A stretch of DNA of 64,000 bases from Oegoconia quadripuncta (taxonomy: Eukaryota > Arthropoda > Insecta > Lepidoptera > Autostichidae): the NCBI GenBank assembly GCA_949316235.1, contig OX438745.1:4159001-4223000 (forward strand), read 5' to 3'. Shown piece by piece: positions 56,671 to 64,000 of this stretch (position 1 is its first letter; the number at the start of each line of letters is the position of its first letter). Below the pieces are notes generated by a model, which was not told the DNA's origin, did no database searches, and saw only the letters and a program-made list of their open reading frames with translations. The position numbers and the translations under genes are program-made.

Positions 56671-56733
56671 TTTTCTTTTTATTTGAAGCAAATTGGAACT
56701 GTGGTGAAAAGTCACCGATTATTTTAGTTTTGA

Positions 56734-57100
56734 TTTTTTTTTATGCACAACGGGTTGGTACTTGACCTCAATCCCACCTGATGTTAAGTGAAGATGAGGT
56801 CGAAGGTGGAAGCGTACTTGTAACGTGACGGTATTGTGTCTCGTTGGTGATTTAAGTTAGTAATCTTTTTTTTTTTTTTTTTAAATATAGAGAAACGAAA
56901 AGGAAAAAGAACAAAAAGATTACTAACTAAAATCACCAACGAGACGCAATACCGTCACGTTACATACTGACCCGGAAACCCCAACACATTTGGGGGACTG
57001 GCTATCTCTGACAACCGGAACACAACAATGCTATTAACATTGCTGCTTGGCGGCAGATTTAGATAAGATGGTGGTAGCTAGCCAGGCGGACATTTAAAAT
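56734..57100 (-). mobile_element. SINE-1 split by a palindromic element
   Basis: A tail and CACAACGGGTTGGTACTTGA at the left; text runs to GAAGCGTACT (56818) and resumes GACCCGGAAACCCC at 56969. The tRNA head is missing at the right end. The gap is exactly the element listed next plus one 4-bp repeat. Confidence 0.9.
56819..56964. mobile_element. 146-bp palindromic MITE with 4-bp target duplication
   Basis: Ends TGTAACGTGACGGTATTG and CAATACCGTCACGTTACA are exact inverted repeats that continue with few mismatches for about 50 bp to an A/T-rich centre (T run at 56865-56882). TACT flanks it at 56815-56818 and 56965-56968; SINE-1 has a single TACT there, so the insertion is exact. A 4-bp duplication with TGTAAC ends is compatible with Ginger-like DNA transposons, but no transposase is present and the assignment is inference. 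Confidence 0.9.
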
Positions 57101-57349
57101 TTCATAATTTGTTAGTGACAAAATGTCAATGCCAAGAAACCTTTTTGTATGGACTCAAAGCGCAGAAATAGCCAAGTGCATGCAGACTTATCACCGAATT
57201 ATACCTAAAGTCTACGACCTAAATACATTAATGTTGGCAGTCAGGGTTCACGGACGCGACATGAATTCGATTGTTCGCGAATAAGCCACAACTCCACTTA
57301 CAGCGAGCGATATTTATTAGATTTTCGTGGTAACTATTTTAAGTGCGGC

Positions 57350-57500
57350 GTTTTTACCCGAGTGTCCAAGGAAGGAGGGTAATGTTTTTCGAGTGTATAA
57401 TTATGTATATTTCTGATACCTCCTATAACGATTTGAGCGATTTCGAAGTACATGGTCTCGAAGTTCCTGACAAAATTAATATCACAAGGGAAATGATTAT
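57350..57500 (+). repeat. R8
   Basis: TTTTTACCCGAGTGTCCAAG, GGAGGGTAATGTTTTTCGAG, GCGATTTCGAAGTACATGG. Confidence 0.55.
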
Positions 57501-57922
57501 CTTTTTATATAACACAATTTATAATACAAGTTAAATGTTTACGATGGTTTTAATAGCGAGACGAATAATAATTATTAACTTGACATATTTTCTCTATAGC
57601 AACACATTATATATCATCGCTTAGCTTTAAGTGTAACACGTCGCATAACATTTGGTCAATGCGTTTTGATCTCATTTCACATGCATTATGCGATCGGTTC
57701 ACTGTGATTTTTTTGTCACTCTGTCCGTATAAATTTGCTTTACGAATGCCATTTATTATTATGTAATGAGGAATGCAAGTTCGTTTTCATTTACAACAGT
57801 ATAAATAATTATAAACGAAAGGATCTATACGCTCAGGATCGTGTTGAGCTGCCGCACACGCGTTTCAAATTCGACGCGCTACGTTTTTTACCTGTAGATA
57901 TGTGGCATGGTAGCACCGGTTT
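57501..57922. other. unassigned DNA
   Basis: No shared repeat or RNA gene. The 93-codon frame at 57735-58016 runs into the palindrome cluster and is not called. Confidence 0.3.
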
Positions 57923-58089
57923 ATTCCACTATATTCACCTGGGTGATATCACCTGGGTGAACAAAGTGGAATTTTTGGTGTCCTCATATCACCTCGGAAT
58001 TATTTCACCTAGGTGATATCACCCAGGTGAAATAATTCGACATAATTAGTGTCATTTGTTCACCTTGGAATTAAATCACCGAGATGAAC
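57923..58089. repeat. cluster of three palindromes built from TCACC/GGTGA
   Basis: P1, 57923-57972, has outer arms ATTCCACT/AGTGGAAT and two TCACCTGGGTGA words (57935, 57949). P2, 57997-58038, is a 42-bp palindrome with one asymmetric pair, centred on GATATC, holding TCACCTAGGTGA (58005) and TCACCCAGGTGA (58019). P3, 58058-58089, has weaker arms GTTCACCTTGG / CCGAGATGAAC. In P1 and P2 the paired 12-mers are 14 bp apart, joined by TA. Confidence 0.85.
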
Positions 58090-58129
58090 AATGGCGACTT
58101 TTTTCATTCATATTGTGGACTTTAATCAC

Positions 58130-58418
58130 CCACATACTAAATGCTGCATATTTTCAAATCAAAGCATTTAAACCAATTTAATGACAAATTAGATGTAATA
58201 AAAAACCAAAATAATAATCAAAGTTATTGTTTATTAATAAAGTCGTAGCTTTAAATGATTAAATAATAATTAAACAAAAAATAAACACTAATAATTATTG
58301 TTTATATTAATTAAGTCTTGTATTAAATGATAAATAAATAATTAACAAAACAAAATTATGCGGACACCTTGTAGTATTTTGACCCTTTTAGTGAATCTGT
58401 TCTATCATTATTGTAATA
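58130..58418. other. very AT-rich DNA
   Basis: Nothing recognised. Confidence 0.35.
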
Positions 58419-58833
58419 GGTCGTTACCTATGAAATTGGAGATTTTTTCCTTCGTTAATCATATGTACCAACGCCTACGATTCTATAGCTATTTCCAAAT
58501 TTGTTTTTAATTTGGAAAATGGAATATATTTTCAAGGTTTCACGTGAAATATTTTTTAATGTCTGTGCTAAATCACATTATAAAAAAAACTTGAACACAG
58601 CTCTTTTCATGCGCTTCCCAAATTATTTCTTAGATTCGCTGAAACTTTTATTAAAAGGGTTAACATTTTAAAATTAACACTGCCTATACTTAACTTAATG
58701 TTATCCGATAATACACACAAAGTTCAGCTATATTTGGATTTGCCGTTCCCAAAAAAAATACAAAATAGTTTGTATGGAGAAAACAGTCTTAATGAATTCT
58801 TCATACAAAACGCCAATTTCATAGGTAAGGACC
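58419..58833. mobile_element. TIR-1 with TA flanks
   Basis: Left GGTCGTTACCTATGAAATTG, right CCAATTTCATAGGTAAGGACC, flanked by TA on both sides (58417-58418, 58834-58835). 415 bp, no coding capacity. A TA duplication would fit Tc1/mariner-like mobilisation, but the TIR has not been matched to any family. Confidence 0.8.
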
Positions 58834-58869
58834 TAATATAACAAAAAGAGAAAGCTGAATCACATACTT

Positions 58870-59062
58870 TCACGGTAGGAATGCATGTGCCAGGTTGGCC
58901 ATGCCTTGCTTTGAGACAGGGCGCAGAAGGCCAACGGTGGTGCTGGCAGCCTTCTTATCACCAGATACTTCAACCAGTCGCGAAGCCAGCTCTTGTGGTG
59001 ATGCATATCCGGTCCCCACAGCCTCATGGTCTCTACCCCAAACAGCAAAAATTCGCAGCATA
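58870..59062 (-). pseudogene. GC-rich coding-like relic, origin unknown
   Basis: The minus-strand frame reads MLRIFAVWGRDHEAVGTGY, then ASPQELASRLVEVSGDKKAA, ending GMANLAHAFLP and TGA at 58870. GC content is visibly higher than the flanks and both boundaries are abrupt. ELASRLVEVSGDKKA recalls ELSERLVDELHNRRD in the 63.3 kb frame. I suspect a transposon protein C-terminus but cannot name it; a captured host exon is the alternative (GTATGT follows the frame on the minus strand). Confidence 0.4.
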
Positions 59063-59310
59063 TATACAATTTTAATAGCTGCATAACATAATATATGATA
59101 TATAGCCGACGATATTATTAGCGGGTATAGATAACATGCTAATATAAAGGAGTTATCTGTTGTGATAACAGTAGAGTCAAGTGCAGTTTTGCCTATACCG
59201 AAAATGTATTGACACACGATAGAGCAAGGGTAGGGGGACCATTCATTACGACGAAAACGTAATAAATAGTAAAGTAATAAATACTTACTTTGTGTATATT
59301 TAAGACTTAA

Positions 59311-59587
59311 GACGATCTGTTTGGTGTAGTGGTTAGAAACTCTGACCACTATACCAAAAGGTCGCGGGTTCGAATCCCGCTAGGGGCATATGTTTGTGTG
59401 ATGAATACGGACATGTGTACCCGAGTTATGGATGTTTTCATTTAAATAATAAGTACTTATTTACAAAAAAAAGTATTTATGTAGTATATCAACCATCTGG
59501 TATCCACAACACAAGCCTATAGTTGCTTACTGTGGAACTAGATGGCGCTGCGTGTGTATATCTAAGGATATTTATTTATTTATTTAA
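59311..59587 (+). mobile_element. SINE-A, full length
   Basis: GACGATCTGTTTGGTGTAGT, B box GGTTCGAATCC, GATGGCGCTGCGTG and TTTATTTATT tail. Confidence 0.9.
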
Positions 59588-59594
59588 ATGCTTT

Positions 59595-59700
59595 CTTTAT
59601 TCTTTATTGCACAAGAAATACAAACAGATTACAGTTAGAAAATGTGTACAAAGGTGAACTTATCTCTAAAGATATCTCTTCCATCCGACCCTTTATGCTT
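59595..59700 (-). mobile_element. LINE 3' UTR
   Basis: CTTTATTGCACAAGAAATAC, GGTGAACTTATCTCTAAAGA, CTCTTCCATCCGACCC in reverse sense. Confidence 0.6.
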
Positions 59701-60424
59701 TATCTATTTATCTAAAAAGCATTGTAGGTTCAACGTAACAGTATGCCCTATTTTTTCCGTACTGTAAAAAAACTCGTCGTCCACTATATTTATTTTTCAT
59801 CAGGCTCACACTTTAGATTCAGTGACCAAGTGCCAAGACTTCCATTATGTCCTACAATATTTTCGTAATTCCGTTTTATGGTCACCACACAGATTAGATA
59901 CCGCCTAGGCACTATGCTCCTCTAGTACTGATAACATACTCATAGATTATGCTGTCATAAAACCAAGGCTACATGAGCTTCAATGCATTTTGATTCACAT
60001 TTGATAATGATCAAATAGGAAATAGGTGCCTACTTGTAACACAAATAAGTACGCAATTACCAACTTAGAAAATACAAAGTATAATGGACTGCAAGTCGAG
60101 CTAACAGTGAGCGATAAAAATTAAACTATACTGCTATTACCGTAGTATGAAGTCGTTATGGGTGACTGATGCTTGACCTTTGATGGGTAGGATCGTCATG
60201 GTGCGGAGGTCCCAAAACATGGGTGAAAATGTATTCGTGTATTTGTCATTAACTGGTGATGCCACTCTTGATTACCATCAACATAAAAAAAAAATGTGCA
60301 TAAAAAGAAAACAAATAAAAGGAACCAAAGTCGAATTCGATCAAAAAATGTTCGATTACCCTCTCACTACATTTTATATCTTACTGTACAATTTACGTTT
60401 GTTTTGCGTTAAGTACTGTATTAA
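59701..60424. other. unassigned DNA
   Basis: No shared repeat. The longest frame in the window (167 codons, 60180-60683) begins here but its second half is LINE sequence, so it is not a gene. Confidence 0.35.
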
Positions 60425-60640
60425 TTTAGCAACCCTTACCACGTACGACCACCCTGTGGAACAGACTTCCGGCAGCGGTATTCCCGAACGAGTACATTGG
60501 AACCTTCAAGAAACGAGCCTAACCTTCCTCAAAGGCCGGCAACGCATCTGTGACCCTTTTGGTGTTGCCTGCTTGATGATTGCTTTCCATCAGGTGCCCC
60601 GCATGCTCGTTTGCCGCCCTCTCATATATAAAAAAAAAAA
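60425..60640 (+). pseudogene. LINE C-terminus and 3' end (CATGGGCGGCGG type)
   Basis: Plus strand: TTTLWNRLPAAVFPNEYIG, TFKKRA, then (other frame) [17 protein letters not shown]. LWNRLPAxVFP...FKxR is the usual non-LTR C-terminus; a frameshift separates it from the FLKGRQRICDPFG end. The 3' UTR is shortened (GCCTGCTTGATGATTGC) and ends in A's after CTCTCATATAT. Confidence 0.7.
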
Positions 60641-61059
60641 CCCCTTCTGGGAATGTTGGTACAAAATACTTACTAAATATTAAGTTTGAGAAATAAATTC
60701 TAAAACCTAACCTAACCCATACAAAGTAAACCAATCTGAAACCACCTTTAGTATGAAGTACAATATTTTTCGGCTGAATTCAGCTATGGTTCATAGTGGA
60801 ATGTTATTCGTAATGAGAAGTGTAGTCACCGTAAACAGGAATTACACGAATCAAATTTCATCCTGTATACGTTCGTCAACTAATCTGCTCTCAGTAGGTA
60901 ACTTAAATTTAATTGTTCGGTGTAATAAATTCTATTTAATTTACAAACAAAATAAAAGTATGATTTATTAATAAAATAAATCAAACGCTTATTTACACCA
61001 AAGTTCAGAATAGAAAAACTAGAAGAAACCAATCATACCAAAGACACCAAAATACGAAT
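60641..61059. other. unassigned AT-rich DNA
   Basis: No shared repeat or coding signal seen. Confidence 0.35.
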
Positions 61060-61172
61060 TCAGCCCCGTATCATACGGAAGGGGAAAATCACGAAGACAT
61101 TCGTGTCAAAATGCCTCTCGTTATCACTTATCTAAGAGCTGACCGCACCAGACATTACTTTATTAATCGTAT
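61060..61172 (-). mobile_element. 5S rRNA-derived SINE, diverged copy 2
   Basis: Reverse complement: AATAAAGTAATGTCTGGTGC, GGTCAGCTCTTAGATAAGTG, GAGAGGCATTTTGACACG. Aligns along its length with the 63.6 kb copy (AATGTATGGCGCGGCCAGCG, GGCATTTTAATAT) but with many changes. Confidence 0.55.
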
Positions 61173-61289
61173 AACTAGTTTAGTAGAAACACTACGTCTC
61201 TTTATATTCACTCGCACTTACTATCACTCATCAATCACTATTTCAAGAGTCTGAAAATTGCTATTTACTTAATACTTACTGTTTCCTCT

Positions 61290-61514
61290 GGTTTAGGTTC
61301 CAAGTTGCTCTGCTCCTTAGGGGATAGCTGAATGCTCAATGAGCAATCTAATACACCCATTTGTAATGCTGCAGCACGCACATGCGTTAGTGTTACAATA
61401 CTATGTTATTGTTGTTGATGTATTACCTTATTTTGTGTATCAATATGTATAAGCTAAATGTATGTGTGTGACTGTGGAAACAAATAAAGGCTTTATCTAT
61501 CTATCTATCTATCT
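61290..61514 (+). mobile_element. LINE 3' end with CTAT tail
   Basis: Ends AAACAAATAAAGGCTTTATC followed by about six CTAT repeats. Typical retrotransposon 3' terminus; no coding part recognised. Confidence 0.5.
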
Positions 61515-61605
61515 ATGACACTCTAGGGATTAATACGAATCGAATGATATCTTGCACTCCAAAATCGGTCCAGCCGTTTACGCTACAGGAGGTAACATAG
61601 AAATC
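61515..61605 (-). repeat. R8 fragment
   Basis: Reverse of R8: GATATCTTGCACTCCAAAAT, CGGTCCAGCCGTTTACG. Confidence 0.5.
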
Positions 61606-62745
61606 TACATACATATACTCGAGAAACATTAAAAAAAACTGCGTCACGAGATCATCTAAGTACTCCTTTTTATCACTTTTAGTTCTATAAAGGTTTCAGT
61701 GTATAACCTCTCTTGCCGGCTAATTACTTAACTTGAAGTCTTAATATAACCCTAAAATTATAACCATTATAAATGAAAATTATACGAATTATACAATTTC
61801 ATTCGTAGTGGTTAATTATAATTAGTTAGGTATAACACGAGTGTAATGATAAACGTCTCAGAGTCATCGTTTGCTATCGTAATGTGGATCTGCGTCGTTA
61901 TCTGTAACCTTGGGGTAGCTTATTATTAAATATGGTCTATAGAGTTAGGGTATTCGTTAACTATGTGATAGAAGATAGATATTCAAATACCTACTTCTCT
62001 TCAAGTTAAAAGCTATGCTCTTTTCGGTGGAGTCCTTTACACACTTCTCCACATTCCACCTTTTCTTTGACTTCCTGATAAGACACGGCATTTGCTTCTC
62101 CCTTTACTTGTATCATATATTTCCCTTTACCAAAATACCTACTTAACTGAAAATACTTATTTTTCAGATTGCCCTGTTTCTAAAATTGTTGATGTAGAAG
62201 TCAACCTTATCAGGGTTGGCGATATTAGGACCTGGATAAACATATAGGCAATTTTTTAGCTGAACCGATTTTGATGAAATCTTCCACACAAGGGAAGTCG
62301 CAGGCAGAAAACTAGTTATTTATAAAAACGGCCACTTTTTTAATTTTCGTGTATTCTGGAAAATAACTCCCAACAAAAGTATTTATTATTTGTAATTAGT
62401 TTTAAGGCTTCTCGAGTGTAGGTCAGAGCGGTTTTGATTTATTTTGTATTTAAAAAGACATCTTGATTTTATCAATGAACCCTCTTAATAACCAAAACGT
62501 AGGCAACCTTAAAGTAAATAACGGCACACCAGAATACGACAGATATTTACTATTTAGTATAGTTAACCTTTTGATCCAACTATAAAAGTGTCGGTATTAA
62601 TTTTAATAGTTTATGAGTTACTACCTTTTCTAAACATACCGATTTTATTATGCGCTATAGTTTAATTAGACGCTGTTAGAAGTCATGAGACATACAGATG
62701 AGACTAAATTGATAGTAAGAATATCAAATATAGTTAGTATATTCA
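61606..62745. other. mostly unassigned DNA
   Basis: R14 copy at 62005-62110 (AAAGCTATGCTCTTTTCGGT, CTTCCTGATAAGACACGGC) and an R10 scrap at about 62270-62315. Confidence 0.4.
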
Positions 62746-62749
62746 AAGT

Positions 62750-62960
62750 CAAAGTTGCTTTATTTTGCAGGTACAATCAGCTGCAGAGTAATATGACCCC
62801 TCTTATATACAGTCATATGTGAATAGGGGGTCATATTTCTCTGCTGCTGACTGTACACAGGTTACACTTAAAATAGTCATATTTTTCAAGCTACTGCTTG
62901 TTCAAAAGACAATTTCCCCTGAGAAGAACAAGCAAGAAACTCGAGGGCTTGCTCTTTTTA
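62750..62960 (-). mobile_element. R13 carrying a palindromic insert
   Basis: AAAGTCAAAGTTGCTTTATT at the left (reversed tail) and CTGAGAAGAACAAGCAAGAA, ACTCGAGGG at the right. A palindrome at 62772-62855 sits in between. Confidence 0.55.
62772..62855. mobile_element. small palindromic MITE
   Basis: Left arm TACAATCAGCTGCAGAGTAA, TATGACCCC pairs with right arm GGGGTCATATTTCTCTGCTG, CTGACTGTA: about 30 bp with four mismatches, central spacer about 24 bp. Confidence 0.7.
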
Positions 62961-63274
62961 AAAAACGGGTTTTTATATTACAAAAAGTCACAATAATATC
63001 TTATTATTAATTGTGAAGTAGCCTGGCATGCGAACGAACTTGTTACGTTCTTGGTTGATTATCATCCAAATAGTCTGATATTGTATAATATGCTTTCTTA
63101 ATAAATTTCTGTTTTATAGAATCTTTAAATTTATTGAAATTTATTTATTCTATGTGCAAGCAAATAATAAAGTATTTTTAACAAATATAAATCATTCATT
63201 TATTTAAATTACAAACGTAGGAATAATAATTATACAATTTGTTTTAATTAAGTCACAAATAAACTAGCCCCAAG
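62961..63274. other. AT-rich DNA, nothing recognised
   Basis: No shared repeat or coding signal seen. Confidence 0.3.
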
Positions 63275-63442
63275 TCACTGGTCAGTGGAATCGTACTTAA
63301 ATGCTGGCCGGTCACATTGCCTCAGTATAGCAAGGCTAATTCTTTGACCAAAGGATTGGCCATCCCTCCGATTATGCAATTCATCAACTAGACGCTCAGA
63401 CAATTCTCTAAAAAGAGCATGAGCACCCGGTCCCCACTCGGG
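63275..63442 (-). pseudogene. coding-like relic related to the 58.9 kb frame
   Basis: Minus-strand frame: FNPEWGPGAHALFRELSERL, VDELHNRRDGQSFGQRIS, LAILRQCDRP, stop at 63275. Composition and wording look protein-coding. ELSERLVDELHNRRD parallels ELASRLVEVSGDKKA at 58.9 kb, so both may be C-termini of one transposon-encoded protein family. No domain recognised. It abuts a SINE-B fragment. Confidence 0.4.
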
Positions 63443-63543
63443 ATTAAATGTTCGTATTCTTCCCACCAACATTTACCCTTCGCGGGATTCGAACCCGCAA
63501 CTGTTAGTTTTGCAGACAGGGTCACTATCCACCATACCAATCG
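63443..63543 (-). mobile_element. SINE-B head
   Basis: CATTTACCCTTCGCGGGATT, CGAACCCGCAACTGTTAG, GGGTCACTATCCACCATACC. The B box is intact in reverse; the 3' half is missing. Confidence 0.75.
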
Positions 63544-63545
63544 TG

Positions 63546-63720
63546 CACCGTAGCGAAGTTAAGCAATGTATGGCGCGGCCAGCGCTTGGATGGCTGTCCA
63601 CTAGTGGCATTTTAATATCAGTTTCCCGTGCTTCGGAGGGCACGTTAAATAGTTTGTCCCGGCTGTTTTCAATTAAAGGCAGTCGTTCAGTCAACTTGCC
63701 GCCTCACACTGACTGAGACC
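63546..63720 (+). mobile_element. 5S rRNA-derived SINE, clearest copy
   Basis: 63546-63601: ACCGTAGCGAAGTTAAGCAA, TGTATGGCGCGGCCAGCGCT, TGGATGGCTGTCC matches the 3' half of 5S rRNA, covering its internal pol III promoter (AAGTTAAGCAACG box and GGATGGGTGACC box). Then ACTAGTGGCATTTTAATATC, GTGCTTCGGAGGGCACGTTA, TTGTCCCGGCTGTTTTC, AAAGGCAGTCGTT. The combination of a 5S head and an unrelated body is the layout of SINE3-class elements. The 5' half of 5S is lost, so it is not an rRNA gene. Confidence 0.75.
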
Positions 63721-64000
63721 GTTATATCTTGTACGAAAACTCGACAATTCTTCTCATGCGCCCACAAAACATGTGTCACTACTGACAAGATAATTAATTT
63801 TCCAAATTACACTCAGTTAGAAATAATTGCAGTTCGGAGATATACGTCGGCAATTTGTACGTCCGTCTGTGCAGCATTGACCTAGTACCTCGGGAGCCTA
63901 ACCTACAAACCGATTCAAGTTTACCGAGCGGACCGGTTAAGTCCGACCTTGTATTACTACATTCGAACTGACGATTGTGCCGATAGTTCGGTTCTGTATC
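63721..64000. other. unassigned, CpG-richer end of the window
   Basis: GTACGTCCGTCTGTGCAGCA, ACCGAGCGGACCGGTTAAGT. No family recognised; a repeat may continue past the edge. Confidence 0.3.

Noticed and set aside
60180..60683. 167-codon frame, the longest in the window
   Set aside because: Its second half is the LINE 3' end also found at 1.8 and 34.9 kb, read partly out of the element's own frame; the first half shows no recognisable protein.
63546..63601. 5S rRNA gene
   Set aside because: Only the 3' half matches, and it is followed by a SINE body shared with two other loci.

Overview
The window reads as insect nuclear DNA, almost certainly from a moth or butterfly (Lepidoptera). It is AT-rich with no bacterial-style gene packing. 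It is dense with short tRNA-derived SINEs, 5'-truncated LINE 3' ends (some still carrying readable reverse-transcriptase C-termini), small terminal-inverted-repeat elements and SINEs nested inside other elements. Several repeat motifs are ones I associate with lepidopteran genomes. The order is inferred; no species marker is present.

I find no complete host protein-coding gene. Most long open frames lie in repeats or in CpG-rich stretches that happen to lack stops. The readable peptides are transposon relics: RTE-like C-termini (5.8, 29.1, 37.0, 52.9 kb), a 57-codon LINE C-terminus with an intact frame (41.3-41.5 kb), other LINE tails (19.3, 27.2, 60.5 kb), and two coding-like relics of unknown origin (58.9 and 63.3 kb). 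The window is therefore probably intergenic or one or more long introns. The only host-gene hint is a repeat-poor, GTG/CpG-rich block at about 6.0-7.1 kb that could hold a promoter and a non-coding first exon.

Layout. 0-3.3 kb: tandem repeat, SINE and LINE debris, including a SINE inserted in another SINE. 3.3-3.75 kb: a TIR element inside a LINE relic. 3.75-13.9 kb: mostly unique DNA with the putative first exon and CpG-rich patches. 13.9-22.2 kb: dispersed repeats, including a 434-bp LINE insertion with a visible target duplication and a related unfilled copy at 38.9 kb. 23.5-24.1 kb: a degenerate tandem array. 24.5-41.5 kb: dense repeats, including a perfect 24-bp hairpin at 28.15 kb. 41.7-44.3 kb: unique DNA with CGCAC/GTGCG-rich islands. 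44.6-64 kb: dense repeats, including a palindromic element precisely inserted in a SINE (56.8 kb), a cluster of nested palindromes (58.0 kb) and 5S rRNA-derived SINEs.

Family names used here are local labels, not database names. SINE-1 has a tRNA head with CCTCCGTGGCTCAATG. SINE-A has GACCTGTTTGGTGTAGTGG. SINE-B has GACCGATTGGTGTAGTGG. SINE-C has GTCTGTGGCTCAGCGG. 5S-SINE has a 5S rRNA head. TIR-1 and TIR-2 are inverted-repeat elements. R4, R7, R8, R10, R12, R13 and R14 are dispersed repeats of unknown class. The 3' end of SINE-1 closely matches the 3' end of the 41.2-kb LINE, which suggests how SINE-1 was mobilised.
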